DNA of 64,000 bases from Clostridia bacterium. GTDB taxonomy: Bacteria; Bacillota; Clostridia; Christensenellales; Aristaeellaceae. The translations under genes were made by a program, and so were the position numbers. The stretch lies in the NCBI GenBank assembly GCA_017541105.1, contig JAFXZS010000008.1, forward strand, positions 1 to 64,000. The letters run 5' to 3'. The notes below the pieces were generated by a model, which did not search any database, was not told the DNA's origin, and saw only the letters and a program-made list of their open reading frames with translations. Shown in pieces: positions 7,448-15,645 of this stretch (position 1 is the stretch's first letter; each line of letters begins with the position of its first letter).

Positions 7448-8674
7448 TCACAATCCAAGATAGAACTCATTTTGTTTGCTGCCGTGAATATACTGATAGC
7501 GATAGAAAAGGTGGATATACTTGACCGGGTTGAATCGCTTGCCGCCCTTGATTTGAAAAATTCTTCCGTCTTCCCGGCAGAAATTCAGCTTGTTGCGGAG
7601 CTGCGTCGTCGCGGAGGTAATCGTATTAAATGTGAAAACCGCAGCGCTTTCTTTTTTCTTCCGGATAACGATCCGGTCTCCATAGAGATCGATCCCGGCA
7701 TCCTTCCACAGAAGATTCTTCTTATGCTCAGGAATCACTTCAAACAGATTGCCGGAATCCTGATAAAGCGGGGTCTGCCGGTAATCATCCGGGTTGATCG
7801 TCCGGATAAAACCCTCCTGAGCATCATACCAGTCTGCATAGTATGTAAACGGAAAATCGCAGTTTATACCGCGCAGGCGTTTATCCTCTCCGTATTCGGC
7901 CGATCTGCCGCATCGCAGGCAGGCGATGAAATTCCCTTTGCTGCGGAAGGTTGAAAAACCGCACCACGGGCACCAGTATGCAGTTCTTTCCAGATACTCG
8001 GCACGATGGCCGGAGGCATAGCGCCTGCCGTCATCCCTCGCTTCATTGACCGTAAGGGTTTTCCTGATTTCCGCGAACAGCTCTTCGTTTGTCCATCCGG
8101 CATAATCCTCTTTCTCCAGCACCCTGGCGACCCCTGCGCGAACCGCGCCGTTGGATCCTTTCCGCACAGAATTGCTCCATCGCGGGAATGCGCCGAATCC
8201 TCCGTCGATCCGATACAGGGCGATGGGCAGGCCCAGGGTTCTCGCAAACAGCGCAATCGCGGGATTCATTGTTTCCGTTTTCCCGCTGAATGTCATGCTG
8301 CCCTCCGGAGCGATTGCAATACTGTTGCCTTCCCTGGCGACCTTCAGGCAGATCCGAAGCGAGCTGATATCGGAGGTCCTCTTCATAAACGGAATGGGCG
8401 AAATAAAATAGCGCAGTAAGCTCGAAACAAAGCCCATGGAAAACAAATCCTCTGTGCCGACAAAATAAACCGGCTGCCGAAAGGATGCGTTAATCAGAAA
8501 CTGATCCCATACCGTCTGATGATTGAACAGGATCAGGTACGGGCGGTTTCCTTCTTCCGGGAAACGCTGCGGCTTTCCGCCGCAAAGGCGGCGAAGGAAC
8601 GGATAAGAAAACAGGAAAACAGCGTTCCGGACAAATGGATGGATCCTCTTTCTCCATTTTTTCTTTCGCTGCAT
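7448..8674 (-). CDS. PlsC-like acyltransferase with C-terminal zinc ribbon
   Basis: A 408-residue protein. The N-terminal 230 residues are a lysophospholipid acyltransferase domain: a hydrophobic N-terminal segment (AVFLFSYPFLRRL), the catalytic NHxxxxD box as NHQTVWD (about residues 51-57), and APEGSMTFSG as the second acceptor motif. This is the AGPAT fold that acylates lysophosphatidate or related lipids at the membrane face. It is followed by a Cys4 zinc ribbon, CPWCGF...CLRCG (about 239-260), and a beta-rich domain of about 140 residues that I do not recognise; typical PlsC proteins stop near 240 residues. GGGAGG precedes the ATG. It is last in an operon with a GAF-ABC transporter, which suggests envelope-lipid work; the added domains may bind a partner or substrate. 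Confidence 0.8.
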   Translation of the reverse strand: MQRKKKWRKRIHPFVRNAVFLFSYPFLRRLCGGKPQRFPEEGNRPYLILFNHQTVWDQFLINASFRQPVYFVGTEDLFSMGFVSSLLRYFISPIPFMKRTSDISSLRICLKVAREGNSIAIAPEGSMTFSGKTETMNPAIALFARTLGLPIALYRIDGGFGAFPRWSNSVRKGSNGAVRAGVARVLEKEDYAGWTNEELFAEIRKTLTVNEARDDGRRYASGHRAEYLERTAYWCPWCGFSTFRSKGNFIACLRCGRSAEYGEDKRLRGINCDFPFTYYADWYDAQEGFIRTINPDDYRQTPLYQDSGNLFEVIPEHKKNLLWKDAGIDLYGDRIVIRKKKESAAVFTFNTITSATTQLRNKLNFCREDGRIFQIKGGKRFNPVKYIHLFYRYQYIHGSKQNEFYLGL

Positions 8675-8692
8675 ATCTTCCGATCCTCCCTT

Positions 8693-11347
8693 CTATTGCT
8701 GCGGAGGCGCGGCAGGATCATTCCGGCGCACCTTGAGGAAGGAAAGGTGAAATACAGCGAGAGATAACCCGGCGCACAGGATCACGGCAATCATCCAGGC
8801 CATCCATTCCGTGCGGACAACAAGGGTGATTTTCATCGTGCTGATCCTGCGAAGGACAAAGAGCGCAAAAGGGACGCCTGATGCGATCCCCAGAAGAATG
8901 CCGGGAACCGTGGTAAATGCTGTTTCTCTGAACAGATAGTTCCTGATCTGCCGCAGAGAAAAGCCGTTCATGCGCATGATGTTCAGATCTGTCATTCGCC
9001 GCGAGATCAGAATATGCGTCAGGTGAATCAGAATGAGCATATTCATCGCGGCAACCAGCAGAATGATCACGCCCACAAGCAGATCGTACAGCCTGCCGAT
9101 GGATCGGAACTGTTCCATGGATGCTTCCACAGTTTCAAACGATACTTTATCTTCCCCCTCCGCGTTGTACGCCTGAAGGGCTTTTACAAGCATTTCCCTC
9201 CGGGGGCTGGAGCAATGGACCAGGTAACTGTTGGGTTCGCAGCTTACGCCAAACAGGCTTTCATAAGTTTCCGCCGGTAACACCATCAGATTGCCGATAT
9301 GGTATTCAAACACATCCTCCACCGGGACATCCGCAAGATTCAGCCAGCGGGAGTACAGCGAGATGGAATCTCCGCTTTTCAGGTGATAGGCGGCGCTCAG
9401 ATTATAGCTGAGCGTTATCCCCCTTTCCTGGGGCACGGCAACGCCAAAGTAATCGCTGATCGTGTCCCTTTCCATGCAGAGCATGGTGCAGCCAAAGGTT
9501 TCGCCTTCCGTCCTTGCTATCGCGCCTCCCTGCCAGGCCCCGGCACATTCAGCGCCGCAGGAGGAAAGAACTTCCTCCAGCTTTTCCCGGGATTCAATCG
9601 TCATTCCGCCCGGACAGGAAACGGTCAGATCATAACGGGCCACTTCCTCCGTTTGGATCCGGAAGGTTTCATGCAGGTTTTGGCGCACAGTAATGCTCAT
9701 GCCGATCAAAAGAACGCTGATGGCAATGATGATAACCGTGGTAACCGCACGGGCTTTTTCGTTTCTGGTATTGTTCAGGATCAGTTCTGAATACAGGGAA
9801 TGCTTCCGTGCTTTCTTTCGGGTCTTCTCATGGGTTTTTCGCCGCGGCTCGCTGCCCTGAAGCAGCCCCGTCGCGCTGCATTTCAGCAGCCTGGCGCAGG
9901 CCGCATACACGACCAGCAGCATTGCGAGAAGCACAGAAATCCCAATCAGAGCAGCCGCGGCCGGCGGGAAGGATAAAACCAGTCCGCCTATGGAAAACTG
10001 TTCATCCCAGATCCGCAGAACCCTGCCGCTCACAAACCGGGCAAGAAGAACTCCGCCCGCCGCACCGGCCAGCGCCGCGGAGGCTCCGAAGACGGCATAT
10101 TTCTTTCTGATCACCCCGTCACGGAACCCCATTGCTTTCATCGCGCCAACCTGGTGCCGTTGATCGCTGATCAGAATTAAAGTGGAGGAAAAGAAGACGA
10201 TGCCCGCAACGAGGGCGAACAGCGGCGCGAAGAAAACAGCCAGCCGTGAAACTGTCTGATGCATGGAACGAAGATACTCATAGCTTTCGTTCATCCTTCG
10301 ATCCTGAATCACCGCTCCGGAAGCTGTCACCCCGCTGTATGCAATATGCAGGGAGGATAAGTCCGTGTTCATTGCCTCCATCAGGCTTTCCAGATCGTCG
10401 CGGCTTTCCTGAATTTGCGGGTCCGCGGTTTCCCAGGATGGATTCGGGGAAGCGATCCATTCTTCCAGAGCCTGCAGCGTCAAACCGCGCGTCTGCAGCG
10501 CTTCTTCCAGGGCCGCATCGGACTTCAGCATGGATCGGATTTCCCGGATGCGGGCTTCGCTGACTTCCCGCAGCACCGGCTGCAATCGCTCTGCCGCCCG
10601 GTCTGATTGGGTCAGATACACATCCGACAACGGGTCTGCGCTGATCCGATCCGGCAGATTCAGGCGTATCAGAACGCCGGTATATCCAAAGGACTCCGTA
10701 AAAGCTCCTTTTGCCAGAAGAACCGTATCTGCTTTCGACCGGATCACCGCATGGGGGTGCTGGATCAATCCCGTTATTTGGAAACAAACGCTGTTCAGGC
10801 GGATGCCAAAGCTGTTGTTTCCCGTTAATTCGATCCAGTCGCCGATCGTCAGCCCGGCCTTCTGCGCCAGCGCTTCATCCAAAGCGCACTCCGCTTCGTT
10901 TTCCGGCAGCTTCCCGTCCGCAAGCACCGGACGGCTGATCCGCTCTGTATTGGAATGGATATGCACGTTCCAAACCGGCGGCGAATCGGTTTCTTCTGCG
11001 CGCTCCCCGTTTTCTTTTGCCTCCGTCCGTTCCTCCCCCACGGAAGGATCATGAGACTGAAACATCATGGCGGAAACGGAATGGAATCCTTCCGCGTCCC
11101 GAACGGACTCATCGGCGGAAAGCAGCCGGACAGACTCATCGGAAAGCCCCGTTGCGTGGGTGATTTCCAGATCCCGGAAACAGGTTTCATCATAGAAGGA
11201 TCCGGCGCTTTTTTTAACGCTGGAATCAATGCAGACGGGCAGCATCATACCGGTAATCCCCACAAGAATTACCAAGACCATCGAAAGCCAGGCTACCTTC
11301 TGGCGCAGAATATTACGGACGGCGTCCTTGCGCTGCGTTTTTTTCAT
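8693..11347 (-). CDS. FtsX/MacB-type ABC transporter permease
   Basis: About 884 residues. ATG 11347 lies just after the stop of the ATPase gene; an in-frame ATG at 11368 would overlap that gene by 17 bases. The layout is that of a two-module FtsX permease: a first transmembrane helix (VAWLSMVLVILVGITGMML), a large extracellular domain of about 320 residues, three helices (FFAPLFALVAGIVFFSSTLI onward), a linker of basic residues (PRRKTHEKTRKKARK), then a second helix-periplasmic domain-three helices module ending FHLSFLKVRRNDPAAPPQQ. Such permeases usually act as mechanotransmitters, lipoprotein movers or antimicrobial-peptide exporters rather than classical pumps. The partner ATPase is the upstream gene. 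Confidence 0.85.
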   Translation of the reverse strand: MKKTQRKDAVRNILRQKVAWLSMVLVILVGITGMMLPVCIDSSVKKSAGSFYDETCFRDLEITHATGLSDESVRLLSADESVRDAEGFHSVSAMMFQSHDPSVGEERTEAKENGERAEETDSPPVWNVHIHSNTERISRPVLADGKLPENEAECALDEALAQKAGLTIGDWIELTGNNSFGIRLNSVCFQITGLIQHPHAVIRSKADTVLLAKGAFTESFGYTGVLIRLNLPDRISADPLSDVYLTQSDRAAERLQPVLREVSEARIREIRSMLKSDAALEEALQTRGLTLQALEEWIASPNPSWETADPQIQESRDDLESLMEAMNTDLSSLHIAYSGVTASGAVIQDRRMNESYEYLRSMHQTVSRLAVFFAPLFALVAGIVFFSSTLILISDQRHQVGAMKAMGFRDGVIRKKYAVFGASAALAGAAGGVLLARFVSGRVLRIWDEQFSIGGLVLSFPPAAAALIGISVLLAMLLVVYAACARLLKCSATGLLQGSEPRRKTHEKTRKKARKHSLYSELILNNTRNEKARAVTTVIIIAISVLLIGMSITVRQNLHETFRIQTEEVARYDLTVSCPGGMTIESREKLEEVLSSCGAECAGAWQGGAIARTEGETFGCTMLCMERDTISDYFGVAVPQERGITLSYNLSAAYHLKSGDSISLYSRWLNLADVPVEDVFEYHIGNLMVLPAETYESLFGVSCEPNSYLVHCSSPRREMLVKALQAYNAEGEDKVSFETVEASMEQFRSIGRLYDLLVGVIILLVAAMNMLILIHLTHILISRRMTDLNIMRMNGFSLRQIRNYLFRETAFTTVPGILLGIASGVPFALFVLRRISTMKITLVVRTEWMAWMIAVILCAGLSLAVFHLSFLKVRRNDPAAPPQQ

Positions 11348-11351
11348 AATT

Positions 11352-12569
11352 TTACCACACAAGCTCATCCGCGGACCGTGGATGAGCGTTCTCCTGAATG
11401 CTGCTGATGCGCCCGTCCCGCAGGCGGATCACCCTGTCCGCCATACGGGCGATTTCCGCGTTATGCGTCACCATCACCACCGTCGTTTTTTCCTCCCGGA
11501 CCAGCTTTTCTATGATTTGGAGCACCTCCTTGCCGGTCGCGTAATCCAGCGCTCCCGTGGGCTCATCGGCTAAAATCATCCTAGGATTCTTGACGATAGC
11601 CCGGGCGATTGCCACCCGCTGCTGCTGGCCGCCGCTCATCATGGACGGGTAATGATTCGCCACGCTCCCGAGATGGACCCTGTCAAGCGCCTCCTGCGCG
11701 TTCCCGGCATTCGGCGTGTTCTCCGCTATGAATTCGATATTTTCCAGCGCGGTCAGGTTTGGCATGAGATGATAAGCCTGAAAAACGAAACCGATCGCAT
11801 CCCGTCTGTATTCCGTCAGTTCTTTCTCTGTCGGATGGGAAAAAACGCGCCCATCGACGGTCATCTCCCCGCTTGTCAGGCAGTCCATGCCCCCCAGGAT
11901 GTTCAGCAGAGTGGATTTCCCGCAGCCGCTCTCTCCCAGAATGATCAAAAGCTCATGTTCATAGATCTCCAGGTTCACGTCCTTCAGCACGCGCAGCATA
12001 CTGCCGCCTGAGGCATACTCCTTGACGGCATTGTGCAGAGAAACCAGCACCTTTCGGTCCGAACGGACCGGAAAAACGAGCCCTTTCTCTTCCGCCGCCA
12101 TGGCTGCCAGCCCGCAAAAGCTCCGAAGGATCGCCTTCTCTTCATCTGAATACTCGCCGGCTGTCCGGTTTATGGCCTGCAAACACCCGGTGATCTTTCC
12201 TCCGAGCCGCATGGAAAGAAGATAATTATTCCTGACCGGAATGCCTGTTTCCTCATCCCGGCCTGCGGGAAAGGACGGATGCTTCGACGTGTCCGGTATC
12301 CATATTTCTTCCCCGGTTTGAAACGTCCTGCCCACCAGCGAATGATCCGGGCTGACCGATGTGCCCACGATGCTGCTGTCTCCGGCATGGACCGCGGCCA
12401 CAAGCTGTTTTTCCGCGTCATGATAAAGCCAGAGCGTGATCTCTCCCGCTCCGGTTTCCTCGCAAACGATCTCCAGCGCTTCCGTCAGCACCTGCTCTGC
12501 TGAAGCGTTTCCGCCCAGTTTCAGCAGAACCTGCCAAAGGGTTTCCGTTCGCCCTCTGAGTGTTTTCAT
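11352..12569 (-). CDS. ABC transporter ATPase fused to an N-terminal GAF domain
   Basis: About 405 residues. ATG 12569 is preferred because GAGAGG lies seven bases upstream; an in-frame ATG at 12593 lacks one. Residues 20-160 form a GAF domain ([59 protein letters not shown]), normally a sensor of small ligands or redox state. Residues 175-400 are a LolD/MacB-type ATPase: Walker [10 protein letters not shown] (about 212-220), Q-loop [17 protein letters not shown], signature [15 protein letters not shown], Walker [14 protein letters not shown]-loop VTHN. It pairs with the FtsX permease downstream. The fusion suggests that ATPase activity is gated by a cytoplasmic signal, which is inference. 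Confidence 0.88.
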   Translation of the reverse strand: MKTLRGRTETLWQVLLKLGGNASAEQVLTEALEIVCEETGAGEITLWLYHDAEKQLVAAVHAGDSSIVGTSVSPDHSLVGRTFQTGEEIWIPDTSKHPSFPAGRDEETGIPVRNNYLLSMRLGGKITGCLQAINRTAGEYSDEEKAILRSFCGLAAMAAEEKGLVFPVRSDRKVLVSLHNAVKEYASGGSMLRVLKDVNLEIYEHELLIILGESGCGKSTLLNILGGMDCLTSGEMTVDGRVFSHPTEKELTEYRRDAIGFVFQAYHLMPNLTALENIEFIAENTPNAGNAQEALDRVHLGSVANHYPSMMSGGQQQRVAIARAIVKNPRMILADEPTGALDYATGKEVLQIIEKLVREEKTTVVMVTHNAEIARMADRVIRLRDGRISSIQENAHPRSADELVW

Positions 12570-12634
12570 AGCGCATCCTCTCATGGTCATCATAAAGTCT
12601 CAATTGCCGATCCCCGGCCTGTTATGCCCTGGCG

Positions 12635-14518
12635 TCAGGCTTCCGCAGCCTTGTTGAACTGGGTTTCATACAGTTCCTGGTAGGTGCCGCCGGCGTGGAC
12701 CAGTTCCCTGTGGGTGCCGCGCTCAACGATCTCGCCGTCACGTACCACGAGAATCTCATCCGCAGCGAGAATGGTGGACAGGCGGTGGGCGATCAGGATG
12801 GAAGTCCTCTCCTCAATCAGGGGATTGATGGCGGCCTGGATGGCGGCCTCGGAGATCGAGTCAAGGGCAGAGGTGGCTTCGTCAAAAATCAGCAGGGCCG
12901 GATCCTTCAGCAGAGCTCTCGCAATGGAAATCCGCTGCTTTTCACCGCCGGACAGCTTCAGTCCGCGGTTGCCGACCACGGTGTCAAGCCCGTCGGGCTG
13001 ATTGGAAATGAAGTCATAGATATTGGCTTTCCTGCAGGCTTCGATCATTTCCGCTTCGGTGGCGTCCGGCTTCGCATAGCGCAGGTTTTCCCGGATGGTG
13101 CTGTTGAACAGGTAGGTCTCCTGGGTTACGACGCCGACCTCGCTGCGCAGGGAATGAAGGGTCAGATCCCGGACGTCTGTTCCGTCGAAGGTGACCCGGC
13201 CGTCCGCCGGATCCCACAGGCGCGGAATCAGGTTCACGATGGTGCTTTTTCCGCTGCCGCTGGGGCCGACAATGGCGACGCAGTCCCCGCTGTGAAGGGT
13301 GAAGCTGATGTCCTTCAGGATCATACGCTCACCGTCATAGGAAAAACTGACATGGTCGAAAACAATCTCGCCCCTGGCGTTCGTCAGTTCCTTCGCGTCC
13401 GGCTTGTCGTCGATTTCGGGCCTCATGTCATAGTACTCGAAAATACGCGTAAACATGGCCATGGAACGGATCCAGTCTACCTGGATGTTCAGCAGGCTGT
13501 TCACCGGCCCGTACATCCGGCCCAGCAGGGCAACAAGCACCGTAATATCGCCGACGGTGATGGTGCTGTCATACTTCATGATCAGGATCCCGCCGACCAG
13601 GTACAGCAGCATCGGCCCGATGGTTGTCAGGGTATTCAGAAGCATGAAAAACCAGCGGCCGGCCATTTTTTCCCGGATGTTCAGTTTAATCATCCGTCCG
13701 TTGGCTTCCTCATAGCGCCCGTATTCGTATTTTTCCCGGCCGAAGAGCTTGACAAGCAGCTGGCCGCTGACGGAAAGGGTCTCATTCAGGATGCCGTTGA
13801 TCTCATCGTTGCATTCCTGGGCTTCCGCGGCAAGTTTCCAGCGGCGCTTGCCGGCCATACGGGTGGGCAGGGTGAACAGCGGAACCACGGCGATGCCGAC
13901 AAGGGCGAGGATCCAGTTTTTCCGGAACATCGCGGTCAGCGCGACCACCAGCGTGATGGTGTTGGAGAGAATGCTGCTGAAGGTGCCGGTCACAACGGAT
14001 TCCACGCCGGAAATATCACTGGTCATGCGTGTGATGATATCCCCCTGATTTGCGGAAGTGAAGAACCGCTGGGACATCTTCTGCAGATGGCGGTACATCT
14101 GGTTGCGCATATCATAGGAAATGTGCTGCGCGATCCAGTTGTTCAGGTAGTTCTGGCCGACACCGATCAGATTGGAGGCCAGGTTCAGCCCCAGCGAGAG
14201 CACGATCAGTTTGATCAGGGCGGAAAGGCCCGCGCCGAACCAGCCGCCCATATCCCTGCCGGTCAGGACGTCGATAATGTTACCAGTCAGGATGGAAGGA
14301 AAGATGCTGCAGACAGAAGCCACCGCGATACAGACCAGCACCAGCGCAAGCTGGCGCCAGTATGGCTTCAGGTAGGAAAAAACCCGCTGCAGAAGCTCTT
14401 TGGTGATTTTCGGGGAATTCTTCTTTTCCTCTTCGGTAAGGAACTGGGCTCTTCCCCGGCCTCCGGGACCTGGAATGGGAATCTCCCCCTTTTCTCTCTG
14501 ATTTTCATGAACGGCCAT
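12635..14518 (-). CDS. ABC exporter, fused transmembrane and ATPase domains
   Basis: A 627-residue type IV exporter half-transporter. A 45-residue charged N-terminus is followed by six transmembrane helices (starting about residue 55, LALVLVCIAVASVCSIFPSI, to about 310). The ATPase domain has Walker A GPSGSGKST, Q-loop GVVTQETYLFNSTIREN, signature LSGGEKQRISIARALL, Walker B LLIFDEATSALD and H-loop IAHRLSTI. Related MdlA/MdlB or BmrCD exporters are usually encoded as pairs; only one half is here, so it may be a homodimer. Substrates of this group are lipids or amphipathic drugs. It has its own promoter, separated by 65 bases from the GAF-ABC gene downstream. Confidence 0.88.
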   Translation of the reverse strand: MAVHENQREKGEIPIPGPGGRGRAQFLTEEEKKNSPKITKELLQRVFSYLKPYWRQLALVLVCIAVASVCSIFPSILTGNIIDVLTGRDMGGWFGAGLSALIKLIVLSLGLNLASNLIGVGQNYLNNWIAQHISYDMRNQMYRHLQKMSQRFFTSANQGDIITRMTSDISGVESVVTGTFSSILSNTITLVVALTAMFRKNWILALVGIAVVPLFTLPTRMAGKRRWKLAAEAQECNDEINGILNETLSVSGQLLVKLFGREKYEYGRYEEANGRMIKLNIREKMAGRWFFMLLNTLTTIGPMLLYLVGGILIMKYDSTITVGDITVLVALLGRMYGPVNSLLNIQVDWIRSMAMFTRIFEYYDMRPEIDDKPDAKELTNARGEIVFDHVSFSYDGERMILKDISFTLHSGDCVAIVGPSGSGKSTIVNLIPRLWDPADGRVTFDGTDVRDLTLHSLRSEVGVVTQETYLFNSTIRENLRYAKPDATEAEMIEACRKANIYDFISNQPDGLDTVVGNRGLKLSGGEKQRISIARALLKDPALLIFDEATSALDSISEAAIQAAINPLIEERTSILIAHRLSTILAADEILVVRDGEIVERGTHRELVHAGGTYQELYETQFNKAAEA

Positions 14519-14582
14519 GGCTCCGGCAGAATCGTCCCTTCACGAAAACAGAACCTGCCGGTTTTACATTCGGTATAGAGCC

Positions 14583-14611
14583 ATGATACTACATTTCAGC
14601 CATGATATCAA
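14583..14611 (-). promoter_or_regulatory. Promoter of the ABC exporter gene
   Basis: On the minus strand, TTGATA (14606-14611), a 17-base spacer and TATCAT (14583-14588), about 65 bases upstream of the exporter ATG. Confidence 0.5.
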
Positions 14612-14768
14612 AGCAAAACTGAACAGCGTCCGCGTGAAGCTGTTCTTTTCATCCCTGAGCTTGACAGAACAGGAAAAGGTCAATACCATGTATGTCAAAC
14701 AAGAAGAAATAGTTTCCGCTGTACCATCGGGAAAACGGCCGGCAGGTTCCGCCGGGCGCACATATAGA

Positions 14769-14800
14769 AAATGCAGCCCTTCGCAGGCTGCATTTTTTCT
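14769..14800 (-). terminator. Terminator of the beta-helix fragment gene
   Basis: AAATGCAGCC (14769-14778) pairs with GGCTGCATTT (14786-14795), with T-rich flanks on both strands. It lies just past the stop at 14808. Confidence 0.75.
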
Positions 14801-14807
14801 CTGAAAG

Positions 14808-15497
14808 CTACAGCAGGATCCATACGCCCAGGTATCCGTCTTCATTCCGGTCCGCCTTATAAGTCCATTCTTCTTCCTCATCCCGGAAGACGGCCTCATA
14901 ATGGTCTTTCCCGGGATTGGCAAAACAGAGCGGGATGCCCGCGGGGGAAACCGGCGTATGGCCGCTTACCTGGGCAAGGTGTATGTTTCCGCCTGTAACG
15001 ATATAACGGGAACGCTCATTTCCCAGCAGCAGCACTTCCACCGCCAGGAGGCTTGCGTCAATCTCGCCGCTTTCCACCCGTGTGACACAGCTTCCGTTCA
15101 GGCTGCCGAAGCCGGACACCTGATAGCCTTCGCCGTGCAGGCGGACTTTGGAATCACGAAAAACGGCCTTTGCCTCCCCGTCAAAGGAGCCGAATACCGC
15201 GCCTTTATCGCAGTGTGTGTCGCTGACGACGGTACAGCCGGAGAACGCAGCGTCCGCTGAATCGCTCATGGTACCGACCGCGCAGAGCAATTCGCAGGAA
15301 GCAGACAGATGGATGCTGCTTCCTTCCGCGCTGATCTTCGCAGTGCCGGAGCGGCTGCCGATCAGCAGCACCTCGTTTCCGTCCCCGTGCACTGTGACTT
15401 TCGCATTCCGGATCTCAATATTCGCCGCGCCCGCATAGGAGCCGAAGCAGGCCACGCTGACGCCGTTTCCTCTCAGGTTCAGCGTGCCGCTGAGCAC
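14808..15497 (-). CDS. Beta-solenoid repeat protein, probably a truncated fragment
   Basis: 229 residues from GTG 15497, with AAAGGA five bases upstream. The sequence is a run of beta-strand repeats (GSYAGAANIEIRNAKVTVHG, GSRSGTAKISAEGSSIHLSA, GSFDGEAKAVFRDSKVRLHG, GSLNGSCVTRVESGEIDASL), each with a GSxxG turn, as in right-handed beta-helix surface proteins. There is no signal peptide, and the protein starts in mid-repeat. The frame stays open for about 75 bases upstream without ATG, then hits TGA. Most likely this is the C-terminal remnant of a larger secreted protein, although the start context is good enough for expression. A strong hairpin lies just upstream. Confidence 0.5.
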   Translation of the reverse strand: MLSGTLNLRGNGVSVACFGSYAGAANIEIRNAKVTVHGDGNEVLLIGSRSGTAKISAEGSSIHLSASCELLCAVGTMSDSADAAFSGCTVVSDTHCDKGAVFGSFDGEAKAVFRDSKVRLHGEGYQVSGFGSLNGSCVTRVESGEIDASLLAVEVLLLGNERSRYIVTGGNIHLAQVSGHTPVSPAGIPLCFANPGKDHYEAVFRDEEEEWTYKADRNEDGYLGVWILL

Positions 15498-15520
15498 CGG
15501 ATTCCTTTGCCGTTCTTTGC

Positions 15521-15542
15521 CCTGCAGGCGGCTGCCTGCAGG
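15521..15542. repeat. Perfect 9-bp hairpin
   Basis: CCTGCAGGC (15521-15529) pairs with GCCTGCAGG (15534-15542) across a GGCT loop, in the divergent region between the beta-helix fragment and the sugar ABC operon. There is no T-tract. Confidence 0.4.
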
Positions 15543-15580
15543 TGCCGCGCCCTGTTGTGTCGAATTAGCCTTTTGTCAGC

Positions 15581-15594
15581 TTCCGGTACCGGAA
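15581..15594. promoter_or_regulatory. Perfect 14-bp palindrome upstream of the sugar ABC operon
   Basis: TTCCGGTACCGGAA is fully self-complementary and lies 52 bases before the ATPase start codon. It is a candidate operator; no regulator gene lies beside it. Confidence 0.4.
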
Positions 15595-15645
15595 TCCGGT
15601 CTGCGGCGCGGATTGAATTATATTTCCATAGACGGGAGGATGCTC

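Noticed and set aside
12695-14578. A 627-codon plus-strand frame
   Set aside because: Antisense to the ABC exporter, which shows all ATPase motifs.
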